Shown one piece after another: positions 42,143 to 50,011 of a DNA stretch of 64,000 bases; the first letter of the stretch is position 1; each line of letters begins with the position of its first letter. The position numbers were made by a program, and so were the translations under genes. A model generated the notes under the pieces. That model made no database searches and was not told where the DNA came from. It saw only the letters and a program-made list of their open reading frames with translations. Origin of the DNA: Clostridia bacterium (GTDB lineage: Bacteria; Bacillota; Clostridia; Oscillospirales; Acutalibacteraceae); the NCBI GenBank assembly GCA_024404145.1, contig JAKSQK010000002.1, positions 104,646-168,645 of the forward strand, written 5' to 3'.

Positions 42143-43483
42143 TTATCTTTCACTCTTCCATTTAGACTTTACCGTATTTTCAACATCCTTATATGTCTTA
42201 TCGCCCTGAACATAATCGAGCAGTGCGCTTCCGACTTCGGTTTTGAATGTTTCGCTCGGGAAAGAGGTAAAAATCCAGGGAACCGTTTTATAAGAACTGT
42301 CTTTCATATATCTTACGGTTTCTCTTGCTAATGGGTCGCTCGGCAGTTCGTCTTCGCCGAAGGTGTTAAACGGTGTTATAAAATCGAGTTTTTCGGTTAC
42401 ATATTTCTTGCCTTTTTGAGATGAAAACAGCCAGTCGAGAAATTTAAGCGACTCTTCCTTTTGGCTGTCGGTTGCTTTGCTGTTTATCGCAAGATAGTTT
42501 TCGGTTCCGATACATATTCCCTGTTCCTCTTCTCCGCTTATACCGGTATAAATCGGGAGAAATTTAATCTTTTCCTTTTTAACTTTATTGCCCGAAACCT
42601 TTGCTATCTGCGACCATGCCCAGTTGCCGTTTTGTACCATAACAACCTTTCCGAGCGCAAATTCCGCCATCGAATCGTCGGTCGATTTAGAGCCCAAAAG
42701 TGTTTTGTTTGTAAGCGAATTGTTGGTGTAAAGGTCGAAAATATTGCGGTAGTTTTCGCTGTATCTGAATGCAAGTTCTTTTGAATTAAGCCCTGCAAGA
42801 GTCGGGTCGGAATAATCATCGTTCTGCTCAAATTCATAGTAAAGCGGAACATTGAGAAGATGGGTTTGCCATCTCCAATCTTCGCCCGAATACAGCGATG
42901 TTGAAGCAAAAACGCCCTCTATTCCGAGTTCTTTTTTCTTCGCCGTCATATCGGTTACAACCGATTTAAGCGCCTCGAAATTCTTTATTTCCGCCATTGA
43001 AGTATATTTGTTATTTCGGTTTTTAAGCGAAAAATATTTGTCGGTTAATTCCTCATTATAAATAATGCCGTAACCCTCAACAACATAGGGGATTCCGTAA
43101 ACACCCTTGCCGTCTTCACCCTTTATCGCAAGATTTTTTTCGGTTAAATAGGAATATAACTTGCTGTCTTCAAGATTTTCGCAATAGTTTTTCCAAGAGC
43201 CGTAGCCGATAGGGCCGTTTATTTGGAAAATCGTAGGTGCATTCTTTTTAGCGATTTCCGATTTTAAGGTTTGCTCATAGGTATTTGCCGCAGCTGTTTG
43301 AACCTTGACCTTTATTCCCGTTTCCTTTTCATAATCCTTTGCTATTTCTTCGTAAACGGTTGCCGATTCGGGTTTGAAATTGAGAAAATAAACCTCTGCT
43401 TTTCCGCTTTTGCAACCGCATAATGAAAGCGGAATTGTAAGCACAGTAAGAATTAAAGCGACTGATAAAATTCTTTTTTTCAT
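42143..43483 (-). CDS. Sugar ABC transporter substrate-binding lipoprotein (family 1)
   Basis: 446 aa receptor of the importer, anchored outside the membrane. A lipoprotein signal with LSLCGC ends near Cys24. Family 1 features: VYEEIAKDYEKETGIKVKVQT after the N-terminal strand, GVYGIPYVVEGYGIIYN, MVQNGNWAWSQI and a C-terminal SQKGKKYV. AGGAGGTC precedes the ATG. First gene of the SBP-permease-permease-malQ operon, divergent from a GntR gene. The 5' leader is about 85 nt if the overlapping promoter at 43577-43604 is used. Confidence 0.93.
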   Translation of the reverse strand: MKKRILSVALILTVLTIPLSLCGCKSGKAEVYFLNFKPESATVYEEIAKDYEKETGIKVKVQTAAANTYEQTLKSEIAKKNAPTIFQINGPIGYGSWKNYCENLEDSKLYSYLTEKNLAIKGEDGKGVYGIPYVVEGYGIIYNEELTDKYFSLKNRNNKYTSMAEIKNFEALKSVVTDMTAKKKELGIEGVFASTSLYSGEDWRWQTHLLNVPLYYEFEQNDDYSDPTLAGLNSKELAFRYSENYRNIFDLYTNNSLTNKTLLGSKSTDDSMAEFALGKVVMVQNGNWAWSQIAKVSGNKVKKEKIKFLPIYTGISGEEEQGICIGTENYLAINSKATDSQKEESLKFLDWLFSSQKGKKYVTEKLDFITPFNTFGEDELPSDPLARETVRYMKDSSYKTVPWIFTSFPSETFKTEVGSALLDYVQGDKTYKDVENTVKSKWKSER

Positions 43484-43571
43484 AAATAGACCTCCTTGAA
43501 TTTTTGTCCTTTTTTATCTTTCCGCAAAAATAAGCAAAAATACGGGTTTTGTAAATTTTTTCAAAAAACTC

Positions 43572-43600
43572 TTGACATTTTATAAAAATAGGTGTACTAT
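43572..43600 (+). promoter_or_regulatory. Promoter of the GntR-ABC operon
   Basis: TTGACA (43572-43577), 17-bp spacer, TACTAT (43595-43600). Start predicted near 43607, inside the inverted-repeat operator. Confidence 0.82.
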
Positions 43601-43604
43601 TCAA
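43577..43604 (-). promoter_or_regulatory. Candidate promoter of the sugar importer operon, face to face with the GntR promoter
   Basis: Minus strand TTGAAT (43599-43604), 16-bp spacer, TAAAAT (43577-43582). Its boxes interleave with those of the plus-strand promoter. An alternative TTTACA-N17-TATTTT lies closer to the gene. Confidence 0.5.
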
Positions 43605-43629
43605 CTGTACTAATTGTGATAGTACAGTT
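43603..43629. promoter_or_regulatory. Inverted-repeat operator, probably for the YtrA-type regulator
   Basis: AACTGTACTA (43603-43612), 7-nt spacer, TAGTACAGTT (43620-43629): perfect 10-bp arms. A further half site GTACTAT (43594-43600) overlaps the -10 box. It is placed to block the start of the GntR operon and touches the -35 box of the opposite promoter. Confidence 0.78.
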
Positions 43630-43644
43630 TAGCGAGGTGAGTAT

Positions 43645-44013
43645 ATGTTTCAAATTGACTACCGAAGTAAAGTTTCGGTTTGCGACCAGATTATAAGCAA
43701 TATAATTCGGCTTAAAACCCTCGGAGTTTTGCCTTCGGGCGCAAAGCTTCCGAGCGTTAGAGTTCTCGCATCTAAACTTTCGGTTAACCCGAATACCGTT
43801 CAAAAGGCATACACTCTGCTTGAAACAAGCGGAATTATATGTACGGTAAGAGGTAAGGGCTCTTTTTTATGCGAAGATAATCTTGCCGACAGCGCAATTA
43901 AAGAAGCCGCAAAAAAAGATTTCAGAAAAGCGGTTAAAACTGCGCTCGATTTAGGGCTTAACAGCAATGATTTAATTGAAATAATAAATGCAAAAGGAGA
44001 TGTTAAAGAATGA
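43645..44013 (+). CDS. GntR-family regulator, YtrA subfamily
   Basis: 122 aa, the short YtrA type: an N-terminal winged helix-turn-helix (LPSGAKLPSVRVLASKLSVN then PNTVQKAYTLLETSGII, about residues 30-68) and a brief C-terminal helical part (about 80-122) without a large ligand domain. Such regulators normally repress their own ABC transporter operon. GCGAGGTGAG precedes the ATG. The stop overlaps the ATPase start (ATGA). The inverted repeat at 43603-43629 directly before the gene is its likely operator. Confidence 0.9.
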   Translation: MFQIDYRSKVSVCDQIISNIIRLKTLGVLPSGAKLPSVRVLASKLSVNPNTVQKAYTLLETSGIICTVRGKGSFLCEDNLADSAIKEAAKKDFRKAVKTALDLGLNSNDLIEIINAKGDVKE

Positions 44014-44909
44014 TAACCGCAAAAAACATAACTAAAAAATTCGACGGTTTTTTAGCGCTCGACGATGTTTCCTTTCAAATCGACGAAGGTTGCGTTTTGG
44101 GTCTTGTCGGTTCAAACGGCTCGGGAAAATCTACCCTTCTCCGCCTTATCTGCGGAGTTTTATATCCCGACAGCGGAACGATAGGGATAGACGGTATCGC
44201 CTCTTTCGATAATCCGGCGGTTAAATCGCAAATTGTTTTTTTGGGGGATACTCCGTACTTTTTTAATCAGTCAACACTAAAAGAAATGGCAAAATTTTAT
44301 GCCTCGATGTATCCCGATTTCAGTTACGAAACCTATAAGGAACTGCTTGAAATTTTTCTGCTTGATGAGAACAAAAAAATTGCAAACTTCTCAAAAGGTA
44401 TGCGGCGACAGGCGTCTTTGATACTCAGTATTTCGGCAAGACCGAAATATCTTCTTATGGACGAAGCGTTTGACGGTCTTGATGTTGTTATGAGAAGAAA
44501 TCTCTCTAACATTTTGCTAAAAGCGATAGAGGACCGCCGTATGACGGTTATCATAGCTTCGCATAATTTAAGGGAACTCGAAGAAATTTCGGATAATATT
44601 CTCTTAATCCATAACGGAAAACTCATTAAAACGGGTAAGGTTGACGACCTTTGCCAAAACATTCATAAAGTTCAGGCCGCCTTTTCGCAGGTCCCCGAAC
44701 TTTCGGTTTTCCAAAAGCTTAACTGCCTGAAAATCGAAAAAAGCGGTTCTCTTGTACAAATGATAGTAAGGGGCGAAGAACAGGAAATTTCCGAATTTTT
44801 TGCGTCGCTTAACCCCATTTTCTTTGAATGTATGGAACCGTCGCTTGAAGAAGTGTTTATTTTTGAATTGGAGGTGTCGGGTTATGATATTAAGAACATC
44901 CTCGAATAA
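44010..44909 (+). CDS. ABC transporter ATP-binding protein of the GntR locus (YtrB-like)
   Basis: ATPase subunit, 299 aa. Walker A GSNGSGKST (about residues 36-44), Q-loop region VFLGDT, signature FSKGMRRQAS (replacing LSGGQ), Walker B LLMDEAFDGLD and the H-loop IASHN. The C-terminal 70 residues are an extra domain, ending ELEVSGYDIKNILE. It starts in a 4-bp overlap with the regulator and its last 26 bp overlap the permease gene, so the three are translationally coupled. In B. subtilis the YtrABCDEF system responds to cell-wall antibiotics; that role here is only by analogy. Confidence 0.92.
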   Translation: MITAKNITKKFDGFLALDDVSFQIDEGCVLGLVGSNGSGKSTLLRLICGVLYPDSGTIGIDGIASFDNPAVKSQIVFLGDTPYFFNQSTLKEMAKFYASMYPDFSYETYKELLEIFLLDENKKIANFSKGMRRQASLILSISARPKYLLMDEAFDGLDVVMRRNLSNILLKAIEDRRMTVIIASHNLRELEEISDNILLIHNGKLIKTGKVDDLCQNIHKVQAAFSQVPELSVFQKLNCLKIEKSGSLVQMIVRGEEQEISEFFASLNPIFFECMEPSLEEVFIFELEVSGYDIKNILE

Positions 44910-46602
44910 GGTCAACCCTTTTTCAAATATGTTTAGGTTTACTTTTCGGCGAAACATCGGCATAATTGCCCTTTTAAGCATTTTGTTTTTGCTTGTTTGC
45001 CCTGCCTATATGCTTGTAAATTTGCAAAATCTCGGCGGAAGCCCCGATTATTTTCAAACATATTTTAATGACTGGGCTAACGGTTTCGCTTTATTTTGCG
45101 GTATTGCATCTGCCGTTTCGGTAATAGGGCTTAATCTTCTTAATTTCTCCTTTATGTTCCGAAAAAATGCATCTGATTTTACCGATAGTCTTCCGATAAC
45201 AAGAAGCGAACTCTTTATTTCAAAAACCCTTTCGGGATTTTTCCTTTCGATTATCCCTACCCTCGTTAGTTTCTTCGGATTCGGCATTTTACTTGCCTTT
45301 GAAAACTGCTTGGGGCTTGTTAAAAATCTGCTTGTTTATGCGCTTTATATCATTCTGTCAACGGCGGTTTTCTCGGCGATAAGTATGATTTTCATTGTTG
45401 CGTCGGGAAATGTTTTTGATTTTCTTGTTTCGTTTGTCGGAATAAATACGGGGCTCATTCTTTTGGGCTTGATTTATTCGGTGCTTTTCGAATCCCTGTT
45501 AGTCGGCTTTCCCGACTCCTCGGTTTTGCCGATGATAAACGCCTTTTCGCCCGTATTTTATACCTTTTACCGCCTCGGCTCCCTCGTTTTAAACAACAGC
45601 GTTTCGGTAAATTTCGGCTTTGTTATAAAATGCCTTTTGATGACCGCGCTTTTCATCTTCCTTTCGATAATTCTCTATAAAAAACGCAAAACCGAAAGCA
45701 CGGGAAAAGCATTCGCCTATAAATTTATATATACAATTTGCGCATTTTTGGTTGCCTTATGCTCGTCGTTTGCCTTCGGCAGCATTTTCGAAAACAATTT
45801 CAATAGTTTCCATTACGATTCTGCCGTTTTCTATGTTTTTGCCCTCATAGGCGCTCTTTTTTCCTCTGTCATCTACGGCGCCGTTACATTCAGGGGCTTT
45901 AAGACGGTTAAAAAATCGCTTATTATAGGCGCCGTTTCCTTCGCCGTTTTGGTGGCTTCGGTTTTCTTTATCAGCGCAGATATTACAGGGTATAATAAAA
46001 ATGTCCCGAATGTTAAGGAGATAAAAGGTGTAACTATTACCTATGACGGAGAAGAAATCGACTATAAAAATCCCGAATTCGCCGTAAATCTCCATAAAAA
46101 AATCGTCTTTACCGACGGCGTTATTTCAGAAGATATGTGCGTCGATGAATTTACTTCAAATATTCGTTTTTCCTACCGCCTTAAAAACGGCAAAAAACTT
46201 GAAAGAAATTATTGGATTTACAATAAAAATCTTTCTTCGGAACTTTTTGAAATAATTAAAAGCGATGAAAGATTTGACGGTATTGTCGGCAAATTAAAAA
46301 AGGCAAAACCGCCAACCATAGAGTTTTGGTATGACGAAAAGGACTATTCGGTTAGTTCCTACCTCACATACGATGAAGCGATGGCTTTCGTAAATTTCTA
46401 CCGCTTAGAAATTAACGAAGACGGCAAAAAGCCGATTTTGAACAGTCAACAAAACTATAATTTCAATTTTGAAAACGGCGAATACTGGTCTTGCGTCTGC
46501 TTCCCATACAGCGAAAACCTAACGCCGAAAACAAATAAATTTATCAAAAGCTTAAATCTTCAAGAAAGATCGCCTTCATCGGACGAAAAAATCTGCAAAT
46601 AA
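44884..46602 (+). CDS. ABC-2 type permease of the GntR locus
   Basis: 572 aa from the ATG at 44884, with GGAGGTGTCGGGTT upstream; an open frame from 44800 lies within the ATPase gene. About seven to eight hydrophobic segments in the first 390 residues, e.g. IGIIALLSILFLLVCPAYML (about 25-44), FFLSIIPTLVSFFGFGILL and SLIIGAVSFAVLVASVFFI. Residues about 400-572 form a large soluble, likely extracellular domain with DITGYNKNVPNVKEIKG and Tyr-rich strands. That external domain is unusual for a plain exporter and suggests recognition of an external compound. A terminator follows. Confidence 0.85.
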   Translation: MILRTSSNKVNPFSNMFRFTFRRNIGIIALLSILFLLVCPAYMLVNLQNLGGSPDYFQTYFNDWANGFALFCGIASAVSVIGLNLLNFSFMFRKNASDFTDSLPITRSELFISKTLSGFFLSIIPTLVSFFGFGILLAFENCLGLVKNLLVYALYIILSTAVFSAISMIFIVASGNVFDFLVSFVGINTGLILLGLIYSVLFESLLVGFPDSSVLPMINAFSPVFYTFYRLGSLVLNNSVSVNFGFVIKCLLMTALFIFLSIILYKKRKTESTGKAFAYKFIYTICAFLVALCSSFAFGSIFENNFNSFHYDSAVFYVFALIGALFSSVIYGAVTFRGFKTVKKSLIIGAVSFAVLVASVFFISADITGYNKNVPNVKEIKGVTITYDGEEIDYKNPEFAVNLHKKIVFTDGVISEDMCVDEFTSNIRFSYRLKNGKKLERNYWIYNKNLSSELFEIIKSDERFDGIVGKLKKAKPPTIEFWYDEKDYSVSSYLTYDEAMAFVNFYRLEINEDGKKPILNSQQNYNFNFENGEYWSCVCFPYSENLTPKTNKFIKSLNLQERSPSSDEKICK

Positions 46603-46607
46603 AACGC

Positions 46608-46651
46608 AAAAAAGCCCTCTCTTGTCTTTATAGACAAAAGAGGACTTTTTA
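46608..46651 (+). terminator. Terminator after the GntR-ABC operon
   Basis: AAAAAG-CCTCT-TTGTCT arms pair with AGACAA-AGAGG-CTTTTT around a 4-nt loop, ending in T residues; about 18 bp of pairing with two mismatches. Confidence 0.85.
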
Positions 46652-46653
46652 TT

Positions 46654-46730
46654 TGGCGCGCTGAGAGGGACTCGAACCCCCGACCCTCTGCTTAGAAGGC
46701 AGATGCTCTATCCAGCTGAGCTATCAGCGC
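46654..46730 (-). tRNA. tRNA-Arg (anticodon UCU)
   Basis: 77 nt on the minus strand: acceptor GCGCTGA/TCAGCGC, D arm GCTCAGCTGGATAGAGC, anticodon loop CTTCTAA (anticodon UCU, reads AGA/AGG), variable loop, T-arm GTTCGAG, discriminator G and encoded CCA. Downstream of htpG with its own promoter. Confidence 0.97.
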
Positions 46731-46763
46731 AAAATATATGGCGGTTATCAAGACCGCCATAGT

Positions 46764-46792
46764 ATTCTATCACAACCGACTGCTTTTTGCAA
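46764..46792 (-). promoter_or_regulatory. Promoter of tRNA-Arg
   Basis: Minus strand TTGCAA (46787-46792), 17-bp spacer, TAGAAT (46764-46769). A GGCGGT/ACCGCC hairpin lies between promoter and tRNA (46741-46758), near the predicted start. Confidence 0.65.
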
Positions 46793-46812
46793 GTTTTTTT
46801 TGATTTTTTGCA

Positions 46813-48702
46813 TTATTTAGTCATAAGTTCCAAAACAAGCGCCGTATGTTCGGCGGGATTTTCAACCGGCTTTCCGCCGATAAGACACGCCTCGCCGTAA
46901 AGCAGTTTGGCATATTTACCGAGTGTTTCTTTATCGGTATTATAAAGTTCTTTAAGTTTATCCGCTATTTTTTGGGTTGCGCTTATTTCGAGAACTAACT
47001 GCGCTTTAACCTTGTTTTGGTCGGAACCGGGCATAGAATTAAGAGTTTTCTCCATTTCAAGCGAAATACCGCCCTCGCTGGTAAGGCAAACAGCATGATT
47101 TTTAAGTTTGTTGGTAAATCTTATGGCGTTTACACTGTCGCCGAGCGCCTTTTTCATTTCTTCAAACATATCTTTGGCGCTTTCGTTTTCGGCTTTAAGT
47201 TCCTGCTTTTCTTCCTCGCTGTCAAGGTTTAAGTTTTCATCGCAAACATTTATAAATTTACAGCCGTCATACTCCCTTAACATCATAATCGCAAATTCAT
47301 CGACATTTTCGGTAAGGTAAAGAATTTGGTAGCCCTTATCCTTAACGGCATCGCACTGGGGCAAAAGTTCTATCCTCTCTGCCGTTTCTCCACAGGCATA
47401 ATAGATGGCTTCCTGCCCTTCCTTCATCTGCTCTTTATACTCTTTAAGAGTTTTATATTTTCCGTTATCGGAAGATTTGAAGATAAGTAAATCTTTAAGT
47501 GTTTCGGCATACATACCGTAATCGTTATAACAGCCGAATTTAAGCTGAATGCCGAATGCCCCGAAAAACTCCTCATACTTTTCACGCTCATTTTTAAGCA
47601 TTTTTTCGAGTTCGGCTTTAATCTTCTTTTCAAGTGTTTTTGCTATCAGTTTCAACTGCCCGTCATGTTGCAACATTTCTCTTGAAATATTGAGCGATAA
47701 ATCCTCGCTGTCAACAAGACCTTTGACAAAACTGAAATAATCGGGCAAAAGTTCGGCGCATTTTTCCATAATAAGAACGCCTTTTGAGTAGAGTTGCAAA
47801 CCTTTTTCATACTCTTTCGTATAGTAATCAAACGGCGGGTGTTTCGGAATAAACATAAGAGCGCTGTATGTTGCCGCACCCTCGGTTGAGGTATGAATTA
47901 CATTCGCAGGGTCCTCAAAATCCATAAACTTTTCTTTATAGAAATTGTTGTAATCCTCGTCTTTCAGTTCGCCTTTTGACCGCTTCCAAATCGGAATCAT
48001 ACTGTTAAGAGTTCTCTTTTCGACAACATCTTCGTATTCGTTTTCCTTGCCCTCTATCGGCTTTTTGGTTTCAAAATCCATAACTATCGGGTGGCGGATA
48101 TAATCGGAATATTTTTTTATCAGGGCGCTTATTCTGTATTGGTCAAGATATTCGCTGTATTTCTCGTCGTCGGTATCGGGTTTTATATGCATAATAACAG
48201 TTGTTCCGACACTCTCCTTTTCGCAAGACGAAACGGTATAACCGTCGGCGCCCTTTGAGTTAAAGCGAAATGCCTCATCGCTTCCGAATTTCTTTGTTTC
48301 AACCGTTACCTCATCGCTTACCATAAATGCCGAATAAAATCCTACGCCGAACTGACCGATAATATCAACATTTTCGGTTTCCTCGTTTTCGGCTTTGAAA
48401 TCGAAAGAACCGCTTTTTGCGATGGTGCCTAAATTTTTATCAAGTTCTTCCTCGCTCATACCGATACCGTTATCGCTTACGGTTACCGTACGGTTTTCTT
48501 TATCGAGTTTAATTTCGATTTTGAACTCATCGGCTTTTATGCCGACGCTTTGGTCGGTCAGCGACTTAAAGTAGAGTTTATCTATCGCATCAGAGGAATT
48601 TGAGATAATTTCTCTCAAAAATATTTCCTTATGGGTATAGATAGAGTTTATCATCATATCCATAAGTTTTTTTGATTCTGACTTAAACTGCTTTGTTTTC
48701 AT
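46813..48702 (-). CDS. htpG: Chaperone protein HtpG (Hsp90)
   Basis: ATP-dependent Hsp90 chaperone, 629 aa. N-terminal GHKL ATPase: EIFLREIISNSSDAIDK (catalytic Glu and Asn), DNGIGMSEEEL, and QFGVGFYSAF. Middle domain with GLVDSEDLSLNISREMLQ (catalytic-loop Arg), and a C-terminal dimer domain ending VLELMTK. The start is the ATG at 48702: a GTG three codons upstream is itself part of the AAAAGGTG ribosome binding site. Preceded by birA at a gap of 18 bp. Confidence 0.97.
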   Translation of the reverse strand: MKTKQFKSESKKLMDMMINSIYTHKEIFLREIISNSSDAIDKLYFKSLTDQSVGIKADEFKIEIKLDKENRTVTVSDNGIGMSEEELDKNLGTIAKSGSFDFKAENEETENVDIIGQFGVGFYSAFMVSDEVTVETKKFGSDEAFRFNSKGADGYTVSSCEKESVGTTVIMHIKPDTDDEKYSEYLDQYRISALIKKYSDYIRHPIVMDFETKKPIEGKENEYEDVVEKRTLNSMIPIWKRSKGELKDEDYNNFYKEKFMDFEDPANVIHTSTEGAATYSALMFIPKHPPFDYYTKEYEKGLQLYSKGVLIMEKCAELLPDYFSFVKGLVDSEDLSLNISREMLQHDGQLKLIAKTLEKKIKAELEKMLKNEREKYEEFFGAFGIQLKFGCYNDYGMYAETLKDLLIFKSSDNGKYKTLKEYKEQMKEGQEAIYYACGETAERIELLPQCDAVKDKGYQILYLTENVDEFAIMMLREYDGCKFINVCDENLNLDSEEEKQELKAENESAKDMFEEMKKALGDSVNAIRFTNKLKNHAVCLTSEGGISLEMEKTLNSMPGSDQNKVKAQLVLEISATQKIADKLKELYNTDKETLGKYAKLLYGEACLIGGKPVENPAEHTALVLELMTK

Positions 48703-48720
48703 TTTTTTCACCTTTTATTT

Positions 48721-49443
48721 TTAAGATTTAATAACGATTTTTATTTCCCCTGCGCCGAGTTTTCGGAGTTTTCCTTCGCTTTCGACAACAAGTTCTCCGC
48801 TTTCGGTTATATCAACCGCCTTAGCGGTAAATTGCTTTCCGTTTTCGGTATATTTGATTTGCTTTCCCAAAACATTGGAACGGCTTTTATATTCGCTTAA
48901 ATATTCTTTTTTTCCATTATAGATATAAAAAAAGTTTTTAATAAAATCCTTTATGATTTTTTCTTTTATTTTTTCGTTGTTATTTTGAAAAAGCGCCCCT
49001 GCAATATCCTTTATATCGTCGGGAAAACCGCCTTTTGGCACAGATACATTTATCCCGATGCCGAGAACAGCATAAGAAAACCGTTTGCTTTCGCTGTTAT
49101 ATGCGCCCTCGCATAAAATTCCGCAGACCTTTTTACCGCCTATATAAATATCGTTTACCCATTTAATAAACGGTTTTGCGCCGCAAACGCTTTCCAAAGT
49201 CCTTGCGACGGCAACCGCCGCCATAACCGTAATATCGGTTGGATTTTGGTCTTTTGGGTGAATTAGCAGCGACATATATATACCGCCCTCGGGCGAAAAG
49301 AAATTTCTTCCCATTCGTCCCCTGCCGGCGGTTTGTTTATCGGCAATTACTGCTATATCTTCCGAGTACTTTCCCGAAATTTCTTTTGCATAGTTGTTTG
49401 TTGAATCAATTTCGGCAAGTCTTATTATTTTAATCTTCTTCAT
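48721..49443 (-). CDS. birA: Biotin-protein ligase without DNA-binding domain
   Basis: Attaches biotin to carboxylase carrier proteins. 240 aa. The catalytic domain begins at once: IDSTNNYAKE, then the biotinyl-5'-AMP loop AGRGRMGRNFFSPEGG (GRGRxGR-type), IKWVNDIYI (catalytic Lys and Asp region), and the C-terminal SH3-like domain. There is no N-terminal helix-turn-helix, so it cannot act as the classical biotin repressor. The ATG at 49443 is 13 bp inside the end of the GtrA gene; the frame extends to 49476 but without a binding site. Confidence 0.94.
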   Translation of the reverse strand: MKKIKIIRLAEIDSTNNYAKEISGKYSEDIAVIADKQTAGRGRMGRNFFSPEGGIYMSLLIHPKDQNPTDITVMAAVAVARTLESVCGAKPFIKWVNDIYIGGKKVCGILCEGAYNSESKRFSYAVLGIGINVSVPKGGFPDDIKDIAGALFQNNNEKIKEKIIKDFIKNFFYIYNGKKEYLSEYKSRSNVLGKQIKYTENGKQFTAKAVDITESGELVVESEGKLRKLGAGEIKIVIKS

Positions 49444-49879
49444 ATTTCTTCTTTTGCGCCGTTTCGTTAAAGGCATAAATCTTTACTATGGCAAAGGTTA
49501 AAGGGCCGCTTAACATTACCGCCATAAAACTTGCCCAGAACTGCGGAAGTTTTAATGCGCCGAGCGCCCCCGCATGGATTAGTATATACATTATAAAACT
49601 CGGAATATAGGAAATAATAAACCTCGTATATTTTTTTAAGGCGGGTTTGCTTTTGAAAATGAATTTGCAGGTTAAAAGAAAAGCGCCCTGCAACGAAAGA
49701 ATATATCCGAGTATTCCGGCTATATTCGCCTGAACAAACGGGATTAAACTGAAAATCCAGGAAAACAGCGATGTATTAAATGTATTTATTATTCCGAAGA
49801 GACAAAACTTGATGAAATTACCGCTTAAAAAGGTTGATTTAACTTTTTTCAGAATGTTGATAATAGCTTCAAAAATCAA
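49430..49879 (-). CDS. GtrA-family membrane protein
   Basis: 149 aa with four predicted membrane helices, the GtrA fold: LSGNFIKFCLFGIINTFNTSLFSWIF near the N-terminus, SLQGAFLLTCKFIFK in the middle, and YIPSFIMYILIHAGA and MAVMLSGPLTFAIVKIYAF at the end. Members are proposed to help move lipid-linked sugars across the membrane for cell-surface polysaccharide. It starts at TTG (49879) with AAAGGAGG upstream. It overlaps birA and is likely first gene of gtrA-birA-htpG. Confidence 0.85.
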   Translation of the reverse strand: MIFEAIINILKKVKSTFLSGNFIKFCLFGIINTFNTSLFSWIFSLIPFVQANIAGILGYILSLQGAFLLTCKFIFKSKPALKKYTRFIISYIPSFIMYILIHAGALGALKLPQFWASFMAVMLSGPLTFAIVKIYAFNETAQKKKYEED

Positions 49880-49944
49880 GCAGTTGCCCCTCCTTTACAT
49901 ATATTGACCGCTTTTTGAAAATAACTTGCCGACAGTTTCTTAAT

Positions 49945-49973
49945 AGTATAACACAAAACGGTTAAAATTTCAA
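49945..49973 (-). promoter_or_regulatory. Promoter of gtrA-birA-htpG
   Basis: Minus strand TTGAAA (49968-49973), 17-bp spacer, TATACT (49945-49950). Predicted start about 60 nt before the TTG of the GtrA gene. No CIRCE or CtsR site is seen, though htpG is a heat-shock type gene. Confidence 0.8.
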
Positions 49974-49978
49974 CACAA

Positions 49979-50006
49979 CAAAAAAGGATAGGCGTTGCCT
50001 ATCCTT
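49979..50006 (-). terminator. Terminator after the G5/3D protein gene
   Basis: AAGGATAGGC (49984-49993), 3-nt loop, GCCTATCCTT (49997-50006); on the minus strand TTTTTT follows. It begins about 6 bp after the stop at 50012. Confidence 0.92.
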
Positions 50007-50011
50007 AATTT

